DNA from: Gossypium raimondii
Taxonomy: Eukaryota; Streptophyta; Magnoliopsida; Malvales; Malvaceae
Direction: 5' to 3'
Assembly (NCBI RefSeq): GCF_025698545.1
Contig: NC_068577.1
Location: 4,851,501-4,915,500, forward strand
Length of the DNA stretch: 64,000 nucleotides
The notes under the pieces are model-generated. The model was given only the letters and a program-made list of their open reading frames with translations. It did not search any database and was not told the DNA's origin. Of the stretch, positions 10,465 to 21,795 are shown piece by piece (position 1 is the stretch's first letter; each line of letters starts with the position of its first letter). The position numbers and the translations under genes were made by a program.

Positions 10465-12387
10465 TTCCCCTTGCTTATTTGTTTTTGTATTACAAAGATC
10501 TTTCGATGGCAGCACTCGAAGAGCACGTCTGAAGGAAGAAAATTGCTTGGGCGTGATTGGTTTTGTAAGGACATCTGCAATTTGTTGAGCAGAGGGAACA
10601 AAATTGACTTGTAAATAACCAGCAAGTATTTTTTCACGAACAAAATGATGGTCTATTTCAACGTGTTTCATTTTAGTATGATGAGTAGGATTTTCAGCAA
10701 CAGATACTGTAGAAGAGTTGTCGCACCAGATGGTTGGTATCTTAGACATTGACATTCCAACTTCGTTTAGCAACTGTTGAATAGATAGGAGTTCAGACAC
10801 GCAGTTAGCCAAGCTGCGATATTCTGCTTCAGCAGAGGATCGAGAGACTACGGACTGTTTCTTTGAACACCAAGCCACAGGATTTGATCCAAGATATACC
10901 ACATATCCAGAAGTGGAACGCCGATCTTCAATGGAAGAAGCCCAGTCAGCATCCGAGTATCCTACCAGGTCTAGTTGTCCTGCTGTAAGACACAAACCAT
11001 GGTCCATGGTGCCAGCTAAATATCTTAATACCCGTTTGACTGCTCTCCAGTGAGTGTCACTTGGTGCACTCATGTATTGGCTAAGTTTATTGGTGCAGAA
11101 CGACAAGTCGGGCCGTGTAATACAAACATACTGAAGCATGCCCACAACACTTCTATATAAGTGCACATCAGAAAATGGAGGATCGCCATCGGGCTACTAG
11201 CTTAGGCGTGCTTACCATCGGAGTTGGCGTGATGTCGCTCCAAGCATTCCAGTCTTCTCAAGTAGTTCAGTAACATATTTCTTTTGACTGAGCATCAGCC
11301 CCTGTGAAGTGCGTCGAACATCAATGCCCAAAAAAAAACTGAGTGCTCCCATGTCCTTGAGAGCAAATTTGCTGTGAAGACGCTGCACAACATCTTCAAT
11401 GTCTTGATCATGACTTCCAGTAAGAACAATATCATCAACATATACCATGAGTAGAAGACACTTCCCACCAAACACACGAATGAACAAGGAGGAATCGGCT
11501 TTAGATGCTTTAAAATCGAGTTGAGTCACGAGATACTCCTTAAGAGTCTGAAACCAGGCACGAGGAGCTTGTCTCAAACCATACAGTGCTTTATTTAGTT
11601 TGCACACCAGTTTCTGACCCGAGACACTTGGGACTTCAAAGCCAGGAGGTTGATCCATGTATATTTCTTCAGTAAGCTTGCCATTGAGGAAAGCATTGTT
11701 GATGTCGACTTGGCGTAGAGACCACCCCTGCATAACTGCAACTGAAAGAACAGTGCGGATGGTGGAAGCTCGAACCACTGGACTATACGTATTATGAAAA
11801 TCAAACCCAGCATGTTGAGAAAAACCTTTTGCAACTAACCGAGCCTTGTATCTGTCAATGGAGCCATCAAACTTTCTTTTAACCTTAAACAACCATTTGC
11901 ACCCTACTGCCCTCCGATTCTCTGGAAGGGAGCACAAAGTCCAGGTATTATTTCGTGCCAAGGCTTGGAGCTCACTATAAACTGCTTCCTGCCAACACTC
12001 AGACATCATTGCCTCATGAATATTGGAAGGATCATCTTTTGGGGAAGAAGCTGTTGTACTAAGATACACCTTTGGCTTAAAAACTCCAGCTTTGCTTCTG
12101 GTAATCATGTGATGATTGTTGAGTGTCAAGGGTTGAAGGGGTTGCTCCTGTTGTTGAAGAGAAGTCAACACAGGTGCGGATTGTGGGGATGGTACTGTTT
12201 GTTGAGAAAGAGGTGGTAAAGGTGATAAAGTAGGTGTATTATGTATTACATTATGGGAAGCAGATTGTGAGTGAGACATTGAATGTGATGGAAAATGTGT
12301 AGTGGAGGTACGTGTTGAATGTGATGGGATAGGTGTAGTGGAGGTAGGTGGTGTATTTGGTGGAGGTGTATTTTTGAAGTGGGTCAA
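10459..12387 (-). pseudogene. copia pol remnant: reverse transcriptase and RNase H, frameshifted
   Basis: Two blocks. 11212-12387 has a Pro/Thr-rich linker, then RT motifs CKWLFKVKRKFDGSIDRYKA, QVDINNAFLNG, LYGLRQAPRAW and YVDDIVLTG (catalytic Asp pair present). 10459-11166 has LYRSVVGMLQYVCITRPDL, the RNase H motif SDADWA, SSAEAEYRSL and the terminal ADVLTKP. Between them (about 11167-11228) the expected TPTPMVSTPKL...GDPPFSDVHL link is in a different frame on each side, so at least two small indels break the polyprotein. Catalytic residues otherwise look intact. Confidence 0.88.
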
Positions 12388-13151
12388 ACCTCAAATGAGA
12401 TTTTTTGGCCCTACTCGAAAAGCTACTTATTTACCAAATATTTTAGTTTAAAATCATGATTTGAGTAAAAAAGTATTTTTTGAACTTCAATTGCTAAACG
12501 AGTGATTAAAATATTTAATTTCGGAAAATTTATTTATGATTGGTGTCTTTATTCCCAATATCAAGGAAGGAAAATGAAAAAGATGGTACCTTCTTTAAAA
12601 TCTTATCTACTTTGAGTGTAGTGTGTGTCTCGTCACTTTTGTATTTTGGTTTCAACAATTTCAAATGCCACTGCCAGCATCTATTCCATGCAATTATATA
12701 TAACAAGGAAGAACCTTAAGGGACAGAATTTATTCTAAATGGTCCATCAAATTATTTACTTTTGCAATATATGCTTCCTCATCTAAAATGCTCCATCAAA
12801 TTAATATATCTGCTACACTGATGGAGACCCAAATTGAAACGAGAAGTGTGTCTTGAATTGGAGTTTTAGGGGAGGATCAAGTCGGCACCATTTCTATTTC
12901 TTCATCCAATTTTTATGTGGTCCCTCTACTTAACAAAATTTTACTTTAAAGTAGTATGTTATGTTTTAAATTTACTATATAGTTACAATTTTAGATTGAA
13001 GCCTTCTGGTAGTTTTCTGCAATTTTCATATTAATAGTTGTTGACAGTAGTGGCTCTTTGCATTTATTTTTACGAGGTAAAGTATACTATTTCTTAAGTT
13101 ACGTTGGAGCTTGGGACTTGCTTTGTCTGGATATTTTGAGGTCTTGTTCTC
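12388..13151. other. Promoter-side DNA of the BAHD gene
   Basis: AT-rich, no coding region seen. It should contain the regulatory sequence of the acyltransferase that starts at 13196. Confidence 0.35.
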
Positions 13152-13158
13152 TATAAAT
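13152..13158 (+). promoter_or_regulatory. TATA box of the BAHD gene
   Basis: TATAAAT lies 38 bp before the ATG. With a usual 25-35 bp spacing, transcription would start at about 13185, giving a very short leader. Identified by position only. Confidence 0.5.
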
Positions 13159-13195
13159 TATTTATATCCTTTCTTTATTCATCAAAAAAGACAAA

Positions 13196-14608
13196 ATGGA
13201 TGAAACCAAGCCATTGAAGTTTGTTGAGAGCAGCCACGTTTCACCACCACCAGGCTCAGTTCCCACTACCTCTCTTCCTCTCACTTTCTTAGATCTGCTA
13301 TGGTTTCCACTCCCCAATGTTCAACGCCTTTTCTTCTATGAATTCCCATACCCTACCTTGCATTTCATGGAAACCATTCTCCCGTTGTTAAAACAATCTC
13401 TCTCCCTTACCCTGCAACAGTTTTTCCCCTTCGCGGCCAACGTAGTGTGCCCTCCGTCACCGGGGAAGCCTTACATCCGTTACGAAGATGGCGGCAGCTC
13501 CGTTGCTTTCACGGTCGTCGAATCCCCTTCGGATTTCCGCTGTGCAATAGCCGATTATCCGCGAGACCTTAAATCGTTACGTCCCTTCGCGCCAGAGCTA
13601 CGGACCGCACTGTCGGAGGCGAAAGACGGTACTCGGGTGGTCTTGCTCCCTGCACTTGCCTTCCAAGTGACCGTGTTCCCGAACTCCGGCGTTTGCATCG
13701 GGTCTAGTTACTGCCACGTGATCGGCGACGGGAAGGCGTTCATGCATTTCATGAAGTCTTGGGTGGACGTTTACGCTGCGGTCGGTCTCAAAAAATCATC
13801 GCTTCCATTGTTTAACAAGGATGTGATCAAGGATCCTAACAGGGTAGAGTCGTTTCTATTGAAAATGTACCACGACTGGCTTTCATCTCTCAGGGAGAAT
13901 TCGGGCTTAACCGATGTCAGATCAGAAGTAAACATGGTTCGTGCCACATTCGTGTTGAGTCGAGCCGATGTCGAGAGGCTCAAGCAATTGGTCGCATCGC
14001 AGTGCATGAACGAAGCTAATTCGAACCAATTCCATCATGTATCAACTTTTGTGGTAACATGTGCTCTAACATGGGCTTCATTGATCAAATCAAAAGCATG
14101 TGTTGTTAAGAACTTATCATATGTTGATGATGCTGATGAGTTATATTACTTGCTATTCCCCTTCGATTGCCGGAACCGCCTTGAATTTCCGGTTCCGTCA
14201 ACATATTTCGGGAACTGTCTAAAACCTGGAATTGTAGAGATGAAGAAAAAGGAGTTAACAGGTGAAAATGGGATTGTTTTAGCTGCCAAAGCCATCGGAA
14301 GCAAAGTTAAAGAAATGGGACAAAGTGGTATCAGTGAGGCGGAGAATTGGCTACCAAGCATCGCAGAGAGAAGTAAAACGGGGCGTCTAATTAGTTTGGC
14401 CGGTTCGCCGAAGTTGCGGGTGTACGATACTAATTTTGGGTGGGGAAAGCCTCGGAAGGTGGAGGTGATGCACGTGGAGTCCGGGCAGACGATATCTATG
14501 GCGGAGTGTAGGGATGAAGAAGGTGGAATTGAGGTTGGTGTGGCTTTAAAGAAGAACCAAATGGATGAATTCGTTGCCATCTTTGGGCAGAGTTTAAAGC
14601 TTCTTTAG
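13196..14608 (+). CDS. BAHD acyltransferase, phenolic/anthocyanin glucoside malonyl-/acyltransferase-like
   Basis: A 470-residue single-exon protein, the usual BAHD length (about 430-470). It should transfer an acyl group from acyl-CoA to a hydroxyl of a specialised metabolite in the cytosol. HVIGD at residues 174-178 supplies the HXXXD motif (catalytic His174). TNFGWGKP around 413-417 is the DFGWG motif with Asn in place of the first Asp. YFGNC at 337-341 marks the clade containing anthocyanin and flavonoid glucoside malonyl- and coumaroyltransferases. The start ATG follows a TATA box at a normal distance, and the N-terminal SVPTTSLPLTFLDLLWF block fits the family. Substrate and acyl donor cannot be read from the sequence. 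The frame is intact with GC-rich codon use unlike the flanks, so it is probably functional. Confidence 0.93.
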   Translation: MDETKPLKFVESSHVSPPPGSVPTTSLPLTFLDLLWFPLPNVQRLFFYEFPYPTLHFMETILPLLKQSLSLTLQQFFPFAANVVCPPSPGKPYIRYEDGGSSVAFTVVESPSDFRCAIADYPRDLKSLRPFAPELRTALSEAKDGTRVVLLPALAFQVTVFPNSGVCIGSSYCHVIGDGKAFMHFMKSWVDVYAAVGLKKSSLPLFNKDVIKDPNRVESFLLKMYHDWLSSLRENSGLTDVRSEVNMVRATFVLSRADVERLKQLVASQCMNEANSNQFHHVSTFVVTCALTWASLIKSKACVVKNLSYVDDADELYYLLFPFDCRNRLEFPVPSTYFGNCLKPGIVEMKKKELTGENGIVLAAKAIGSKVKEMGQSGISEAENWLPSIAERSKTGRLISLAGSPKLRVYDTNFGWGKPRKVEVMHVESGQTISMAECRDEEGGIEVGVALKKNQMDEFVAIFGQSLKLL

Positions 14609-15180
14609 TTTCGGTTTTCTTTTTACAGAGTAAGCCAGAAAATTTGTTTAGGGTATTGAAATTAAGTTATGATAATGTAATTTTATTATTTTAATAATTT
14701 ATATCTTTATAATTTTTAAAAAATTAAAATAAAATTTTATCGAGGCCGATACTCCCTGTGTTGGTCCAATTGTATCGTAGCTTTCACATGTTGGATTAAC
14801 ATTGTAGTATAAAGTAGGGCAAAAGTTTGTTATTATGTATTTTATTTATTTAAAATCAATTAAGGACACGTGACGGATTTTTTAACAAAATACCATAAGC
14901 GAATTTAATATGTTGTCGCCTATTTTTAAAAATTTTAAAAATAACAAAAAAACCTATAACAGCATCCTAAATTTGCTTATGAATTTTTTGTAATTATTTT
15001 TGAAAAAAAGTATGATTTTATAAATTTATTGATTTCTAAAATGATTAAAGTAACATTTAATTTTTAAATTTCATTAACTTTTTCAACTTGGCTTTGGATT
15101 ACATTAAACTTTAAAACCAACAAAGTAAGACATCATCACCTAATTTTTTTAAAAGAATTATATAAATAAGAAAAAAAGGT
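14609..15180. other. BAHD 3' UTR and intergenic DNA
   Basis: The first 100-150 bp are likely 3' UTR. The rest is AT-rich without recognisable features, and the duplicated unit A begins at its end. Confidence 0.35.
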
Positions 15181-15856
15181 TAAAATGCATATTTATAATG
15201 AAACTAAATAAATGGATATTCAAGTTTCTTTGAATTTAGACATATATTTGTCCATGTTCATTTTGGTCATGATTTTTAAACATTATATATATTTGTAATT
15301 TCATAAAGTAATAATTTCAAAATAAATTCTCATATTTTTATGTTTATTTTTGAATTTTGGAAGTGCATTGTCTGGATTTATTCTTTTTAATAATTTTTTT
15401 ATATATTTCCTAATTACAAAAAAAATTAAAAATCCTAATTTTTTATATTTATAATTTTAAATATTTTTTTATAATATCATAATTTATTTATAATATTTTT
15501 ATAGCTTTTTTATATATATAAATTGGGAATGACTTACATAAACATATCTTAAAAATTACACCATGTTTGGTTGGGTGTATTGGCTAATCGGTGGGCCCCA
15601 CTTAAGCCTCCTTTATTCCGTTGTTTGGTTCATGGTAATGCTATTACGGGTGTAATACATTACTGCCCTAATCGGTGAAATCCACCGATCTCTAATCCGT
15701 CTCTTTTGCTCAGTTTAGGTGCTGCTTCACTTTACCCTCCCTGTTTTACCCTCTGCCTCTGCTGTTCCCCTTTGCCTCTTCTGTCGATTTGCTCCCTTCC
15801 TTCCTTCTACCTTCTGCCGATTTGCCCTAAGCGTTTAACTGTTCAGTCTAATTCAG

Positions 15857-17265
15857 AAGAAAGCAACGGATGTATCTGCTGATCTGAGAGGAACTTCTAT
15901 ATTTCTTGTGGGTAAGCATCTTCTTCTCAATGCGGAGAATGAGTTTGAACTCCTTAATCAATTACCATATGGTCCTAATACATGTTTGGTGATTATTTAT
16001 TTGACATAAAAGGGATGAACAACTCCGTTAAATCCAGTTTGGGAATGTTGCTAGCAGATTTGTTTCGATATTATTACTTTGACAGGTATTGTATTTTCAT
16101 GTCACTGAGTCTTAGGAATAGCTTTTATTGTTCAAGATATACTGGCTTAGCTTGTTTCTATGTTCTTCTATCTATAGTGATTCTTTGGTCTCGTAAGTCA
16201 CTGGGGTGAATCACGCCATATCCTTAAAGGAGAGTGATAAGAAGGATTCAGGACTCGAGGTGTTTTTATTTATTTTACTTCTTTGGCATTACTTGTATGT
16301 TGATTAACAATGCTAATTTGTCATTTAATAAGATCGGTACATAATTTTTAAATCTCTGAGTCTTTCTTTAGTACAATTCCCAAGAGCATCGAGTAATACA
16401 TAAATTGTCTTGCTTATAGTCGGTCTAAATATTGTTGCAGATCAAGTATTGAAGCGATTATCATCAATGGGTAGATTAGTAGTTTGTGCCGGGATGGCGC
16501 AGTTCAAAATTCAACAAATTTGTATGGTGATGTTTGCCCAGTTGAATCAGTTGTCTCTCTCGGTTTGTATTAGTTCTCTGTCTCTCTCCTGCTTTTAACC
16601 AACTTTATCTTGCTTATAAATAGGGCACTCCTAAGGCATGGCATCTCGATATGGATTGATGTGCCCTTGGACATGGTAGCCAAGGGAATAATTGGAAATA
16701 AGAGTCTCCTTTTGTCATCAGAAATAGCTATCTCTGGATCTTATTCAGAGGTATTGCTATTGATTTCACTTTTAATTGCATGACCACCTTCCCATTCTTT
16801 CTCGCGATTGTTCTTAAAAGTGTCTGCTCTTCATCTTGGTGATATCTGACAATTCTTAATTTATGATAGGTTTTGTCACAGCTAATGGCTCTTTATGAAG
16901 ACATGAGAAGAGGATATGCCACTGCTGATGCAACCATTTCGTTGCAAAGTACATCCACATGAATTTTGTTTCTTGTTAAGAGAATAAACCATATATTGTT
17001 GGTTTTAACTTCAAATTGCTTCTTCTTAAGCAAAAATAGCATATCAGCTAGGTTACGAGGACATGGATGCAGTGACAACAGAAGACATTACTATGGAGGT
17101 GGAGAAGCATAGTTCCAAAACTTGTCTCCCTTCATTTGGAATTAATAAATAGGAAATTTCAGAGGTACAAAAAAGGAATTCTCTATGATATTTTCGGTTC
17201 TCAAGGAAATAGAGAGACTTACAAGAGTGAAAAAGATGATGGAGGTGCAGCTAGACCGCTTTTAG
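15857..17265 (+). pseudogene. SKL1: Shikimate kinase-like (SKL1-type) pseudogene with introns, captured in a transposon
   Basis: Eight exon-like blocks at about 15857-15911, 16013-16085, 16178-16259, 16441-16521, 16624-16750, 16870-16948, 17040-17098 and 17201-17265, most with GT-AG borders. Products match, from memory, the plastid shikimate-kinase-like proteins SKL1/SKL2: DLRGTSIFLVG, SSLGMLLADLFRYYYFD, LKRLSSMGRLVVCAG, LLRHGISIWIDVPLDMVAKG, YEDMRRGYATADATISLQ, QLGYEDMDAVTTED, KEIERLTRVKKMM. Exons 3 and 4 carry frameshifts (one G lost after LVVCAG), exon 3 reads into a stop, and the 3' end is shifted. No transit-peptide exon was seen. Introns are kept, so the gene was copied as DNA rather than through mRNA. 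Confidence 0.82.
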
Positions 17266-18914
17266 CCGATTACGGAATAGGTGTAGCCCTTGTTGATATT
17301 GTCTTGAATTCTTCTTTGGTTTGGTACTCTTCATATATACTTTTATCTTGTTTAAAGTAGTTTAGAAGACGCTAAGGTGATCTATTCACTTTACCACACT
17401 TTTCAATATGATAGATGTATCTGAATTCTGAACATTGCAGCAAGATTGAGTAATTAAAAGGTGAAATGCATGTTTTACATTAGTGAGCTACCTCTTGATT
17501 CGAATCATTGCCTTGTAATGTGTCAATATGACCTTGGGTATTGGGTTTACCAAAAATTAGGGAATGGTTGAATGCACTCACTTCCTAGCGATAGAAACAT
17601 GCAATGCTTGTACTTGCTTTTGTTTTGAGAAAATATGTGAGGCTCTATGTTATCATGTAAAAGATAACTGATAATTGATGATGCTTTAGTTTTCTTTTCC
17701 TGGTAGAATTAGTTAGTTCTTTTGAAGCAATTCAACTTTATAATGTATGAAGATTAAAAGCCTAGAGTATTCAATTTCTAGTTCCATGTCGATGATTTTT
17801 GTTAATTACCACAAAATGTGGACATTTGATGTCCGATTTCGTGTTCGAAAATACGTGTCTAACACCAAATATTGGAGTTGTTTACGTGTTTCTTTTCATT
17901 CTGCAATTATCTGAAAAGCTCGGTTATTTTGTTCTTTTAGTTGGAGATATATTGGATCTGATTAGCATGCATATTGCATTAAACTGCTTGAAAATCAAAT
18001 CTGCAATTATCTCCGTGTTTCGCCAATGTCGTGAGCAAGTACCAATTCATGTGCATCTATGACATTGTTGACTTACCAAACAGGGAGTTCAAAAGGAGCA
18101 CCCTAAGTTACTAACTTCACGTTTCATAAGTTGGTCTATCGTAGAATACTCATTTTCTAAATATCGACTATCCAGTACATGACCATTTTTTGTTTCATGG
18201 AATTTATTCCTTTTTTAAAAAGCTTTCCTTCCTTTTCTTTTTGTTCTATGCCTTGATTGATATACGAGACTTGTTGTCGGAACAATTATGATCAATTTCA
18301 ATTCAATTTAACAATTAGTACATTATAAAGTTCAAAATATCATTTTGTCATGTTATACAATCGTATATGAGACTTGTACAAGTTTACGGAAGCTCAATAG
18401 ATAATTTAAGATTGAATAAGGATCAAATTGTAAAAATTTTAAACGATTGAGTTGATGACATGATTTTGGGGGTTCTAGGTCGAGATGTAACTCATTAACT
18501 TGTCCTCATTGTGACATTGAGAGCTTGACATCACGATGCTTGTTCAAAGAATAAACAAACCGCACGCTAAGTGAAAAAGCTCAGTGGTACTTTCAAGGCT
18601 CAAATCATATAAATTAAAACATTAACATAATAAGCATATAAGCGATGCATAATTCAATTTTAACCAATTCAAACAATGTATTCATGATTCATATGCTAAT
18701 TTCATTCACTATCTCATTTAGCAATTCAATAAAAACATAACATTTCTTTATCGAATCTACTGATTCGCTAAGTTTCCATATCGACCCTCCAAGCTTTTAT
18801 AAACCGATTCGCATGGTCTTTTACATGCTACTGATAATCACATATCACATATATGCATTAGTAGTACTATTTCATATTATCAAATCAATTCAAATATCAT
18901 TTAATCGATTCAAA

Positions 18915-19510
18915 TTTTATTATTTTAAATTATATTTTATAGTATTATATATTATGATTTTAGTAAATTCATATAAGAATATTTAATATTAATAATTTTA
19001 TTAAATTATATATTTTTATTAAATTATATTTAAAATAATTAATTTAAATTATATTTTATAGTATTATATATTATGATTTTAGTAAATTCTAAGAGTATTT
19101 AATATTAAAGAATTTTATTAAATTATATATTTTACTAAATTATATTTTTAATAATTATTATTTTAAATTATATTTTATAGTATTATATATTATGATTTTA
19201 GTAAATTCATTTAAGAATATTTAATATTAAGAATTTTATTAAATTATATTTTTTAAATTATATTTAACAATAATTATTTTAAATTATATTTTATAGTATT
19301 ATATATTATGATTTTAGTAAATTCATTTAAGAATATTTAAATATTAAGAATTTTATTAAATTATATATTTTATTAAATTATATTTAATAATAATTATTTT
19401 AAATTATATTTTATAGTATTATATATTATGATTTTATTAAATTCAGATAAGAATATTTAATATTAAGAATTTTATTAAATTATATATTTTATTAGATTAT
19501 ATTTAATCAT
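18915..19510. repeat. Minisatellite, about five copies of a ~120 bp AT-rich unit
   Basis: The phrase AAATTATATTTTATAGTATT recurs at about 18927, 19046, 19166, 19280 and 19400, each followed by ATATATTATGATTTTA and TTTTATTAAATTATAT. Units differ by a few substitutions and indels. The array lies entirely inside the Harbinger-like element. Confidence 0.85.
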
Positions 19511-21795
19511 AATTATGTTAAAATATGATTAAATTATTTATTATTTATATTAATAATCTTATTAAAATTTAGTAACAATAACAATAATCATTTACCTAAA
19601 CAAATTTATGCTAAGGGTATTCTAGTCATTTTAGTTTTTTCTATTATGCTATTACACCTCAATTCCATTCAACCAAACACAAGATTACTATTACGCCTCT
19701 ATTCCATTACATTCAACCAAACAATTGATTTGTTATTACGCTTCTATTCCATTACGCCTCTATTTCAATACAGCGAACCAAACGTGCCCTTAAGGTTTTA
19801 AGGCACAAATAAAATTTTGCCACATCATCAAATTTTAAAGACATGAAATCATTATATACTCATCCATAAAGAAATTATTTTATGGATCCTTCCCACCACA
19901 TTATTCATAGTCCCTTTTCAATTATTTATTGACATTTCAACAAACTTTTTCATGTCATTAACACATAATTTTGAATTTTTTTTATCTTGAACCCTTAACT
20001 GTAAATCCAAACCATGAACTTGTAACCCCGTACCCTTAAATCCAAACCCTGAATCCCAAATTCATAACTTATAACCCTAAATCCTTGAACCTTAAGTTTG
20101 AACTCTAAACTCCAAACATTTGAACATTGAACTCCGAACCCAAATCTTACACCGCAAGGTTCAAGGTCTAAGATTTAGGATTTGAGTTCGATGTTTGAGG
20201 TTTGAGGTTTAAGGTAAAATAATTACCAAAATTGTGTGTCAATAATATGGAAAAAATTGCACAAAAATCACTATTTTTTTTTAAATTGCTTGCACAAAAA
20301 TAAAAAATATTAACTTATAGAAAAAAAAGGTTAAAATTTGTAAAAGAAGAAAAGCCATTTGCTTATAATTTAAAAATTAATTATTTTAAGTAATTAAGTT
20401 GGAAAAGATATTAAATATAGATGAGTATATAATAATATTTTCTTATCTTTAAAATTTAATGGCATGACACTATTTTATTAGTGCCTAAAACTATAATTTT
20501 AGGATGCTCCTAGTATAATTTGTTCCTTATAAATTTTATATATTTCTTTTTTAATAAATTTCTAATTATGTATATCTTTAAATTATTTATATATATATAT
20601 ATTATAAATTTCCTATAATCTTTACTATATAAAAGGAATCCTTAAGGCCTTTCTCGTTACACGTATCCAACTTTTCTTTTTGGCCATTATAACATAATAA
20701 CCAAAATTATAATTTGATTTTTCTATGATTTAATTTTATATTTTAATCTGACATAATTTTTTTACCTTACAATAATATTAGTTAGTTCAAATAATTAATA
20801 TTTTTAACTATTCCGATTAAAACGCTAATATAATTTTTCCTAAAAATATATTTCTAATGGGCAAAAAATCCATTTCAATATAATAAATCGAAATGGATAT
20901 TTTCAACCTTCCTCATCACATGTGTTCAACTCTATCTTTTTTCATTACAAGAGAACAATTAAATTATAGATTTGATCCTTTTACTATATTCATATTTGTG
21001 ATGTAATCTTTATATTTTAATTTTACATAATTTAATTCTCTATTATTAATTACTCCAAATAATTAACATCCATAACATGTCTCCGGCTCCAATCTTTTCC
21101 ATTTTAGCCATATAAGATAATGGTCAAATTCTTATTTTAATCCCTCTACCAAACTCATATTAAAGATTTAGTCATTATATTATAATTTCACATAATTTGG
21201 TTGTTTCCATTTATAATAAATAATTTCACATAAGTTAATAAAAATTAGTTTTTTAAAACAAAAAATAAAAAAATAGTTCTTAATTTGACATGGAAATTGG
21301 ATGCATTAAATTAGTCCTGAAAACTGGTCCGGCTCTTACTGTTCAACTTTATTAATTGAACAATAAATAACATTGACAATCGTTATCTGTTACTGAAAAG
21401 CAAACACTGCGTTTATTTTTAGCTTTCACTTATTTTTTTTTGAGTAAATCGATTGGATATTTATTGAAGAAAAAAACCAGACAAAAAAAACATTATGAAA
21501 TTGGTTCCCCAGACATCACTGGTCTTAATCCTAAAAAGAAATAATCAAAGCTAAATGCAAAATGCAGGCTCAAACAATGTAATAACAAAGAAAGGCCCAA
21601 AAAACAACAAAAGCAAAAAGACAAAAAAAAAAAAAAGGAAACCTAATCCCTAATCCAATCAACGTCAATAGCTGGACTCCACACATCTGTTGCCTCTTCA
21701 CTTCCCTGTCCCAGCAGTTCAACCGATAACAATTACCAAAAAAACTTTCTTCCTTCTGCTATCTATTTTCTCTGTAGTTCTTCCATGAAGCCGCA

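Larger units (their letters stand above)
10279..12387 (-). mobile_element. Ty1/copia retrotransposon, 3' half (RT, RNase H, 3' LTR)
   Basis: A truncated copia element on the minus strand, with no integrase, gag or 5' LTR. The 3' LTR is 10279-10464 (186 bp) with TGTTAG/CTAACA ends; the polyprotein stop TAG lies within its first bases. The truncated side is near 12387, where the frame runs into a stop and non-copia DNA. It cannot transpose on its own. Confidence 0.85.
15559..19789. mobile_element. PIF/Harbinger-like element carrying a captured shikimate-kinase-like gene, TSD TTA
   Basis: A 4.2 kb insertion bounded by TTA on both sides (15556-15558, 19790-19792). Copy B of the tandem duplication reads through the same point without it. 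The ends are inverted repeats: left CACCATGTTTGGTTGGGTGTATTGG, in pieces ATGTTTGGTT and GTGTATTG; right (reverse complement) GGGCACGTTTGGTT and CTGTATTG. GGGC-N-GTTTGGTT ends with a TTA/TAA target fit the PIF/Harbinger group. The interior holds an SKL pseudogene and a minisatellite but no transposase, so it is non-autonomous. 17266-18914 shows no recognisable gene. Confidence 0.72.

Noticed and set aside
20000-20215. Repeated phrases like AACCCTAAA and CTTGAACC (also 30850-30980), considered as telomere-like or inverted regulatory repeats
   Set aside because: The repeats are irregular and degenerate, not a TTTAGGG array. Both copies are simply the same part of the tandem duplication units, with a weak inverted-repeat character.
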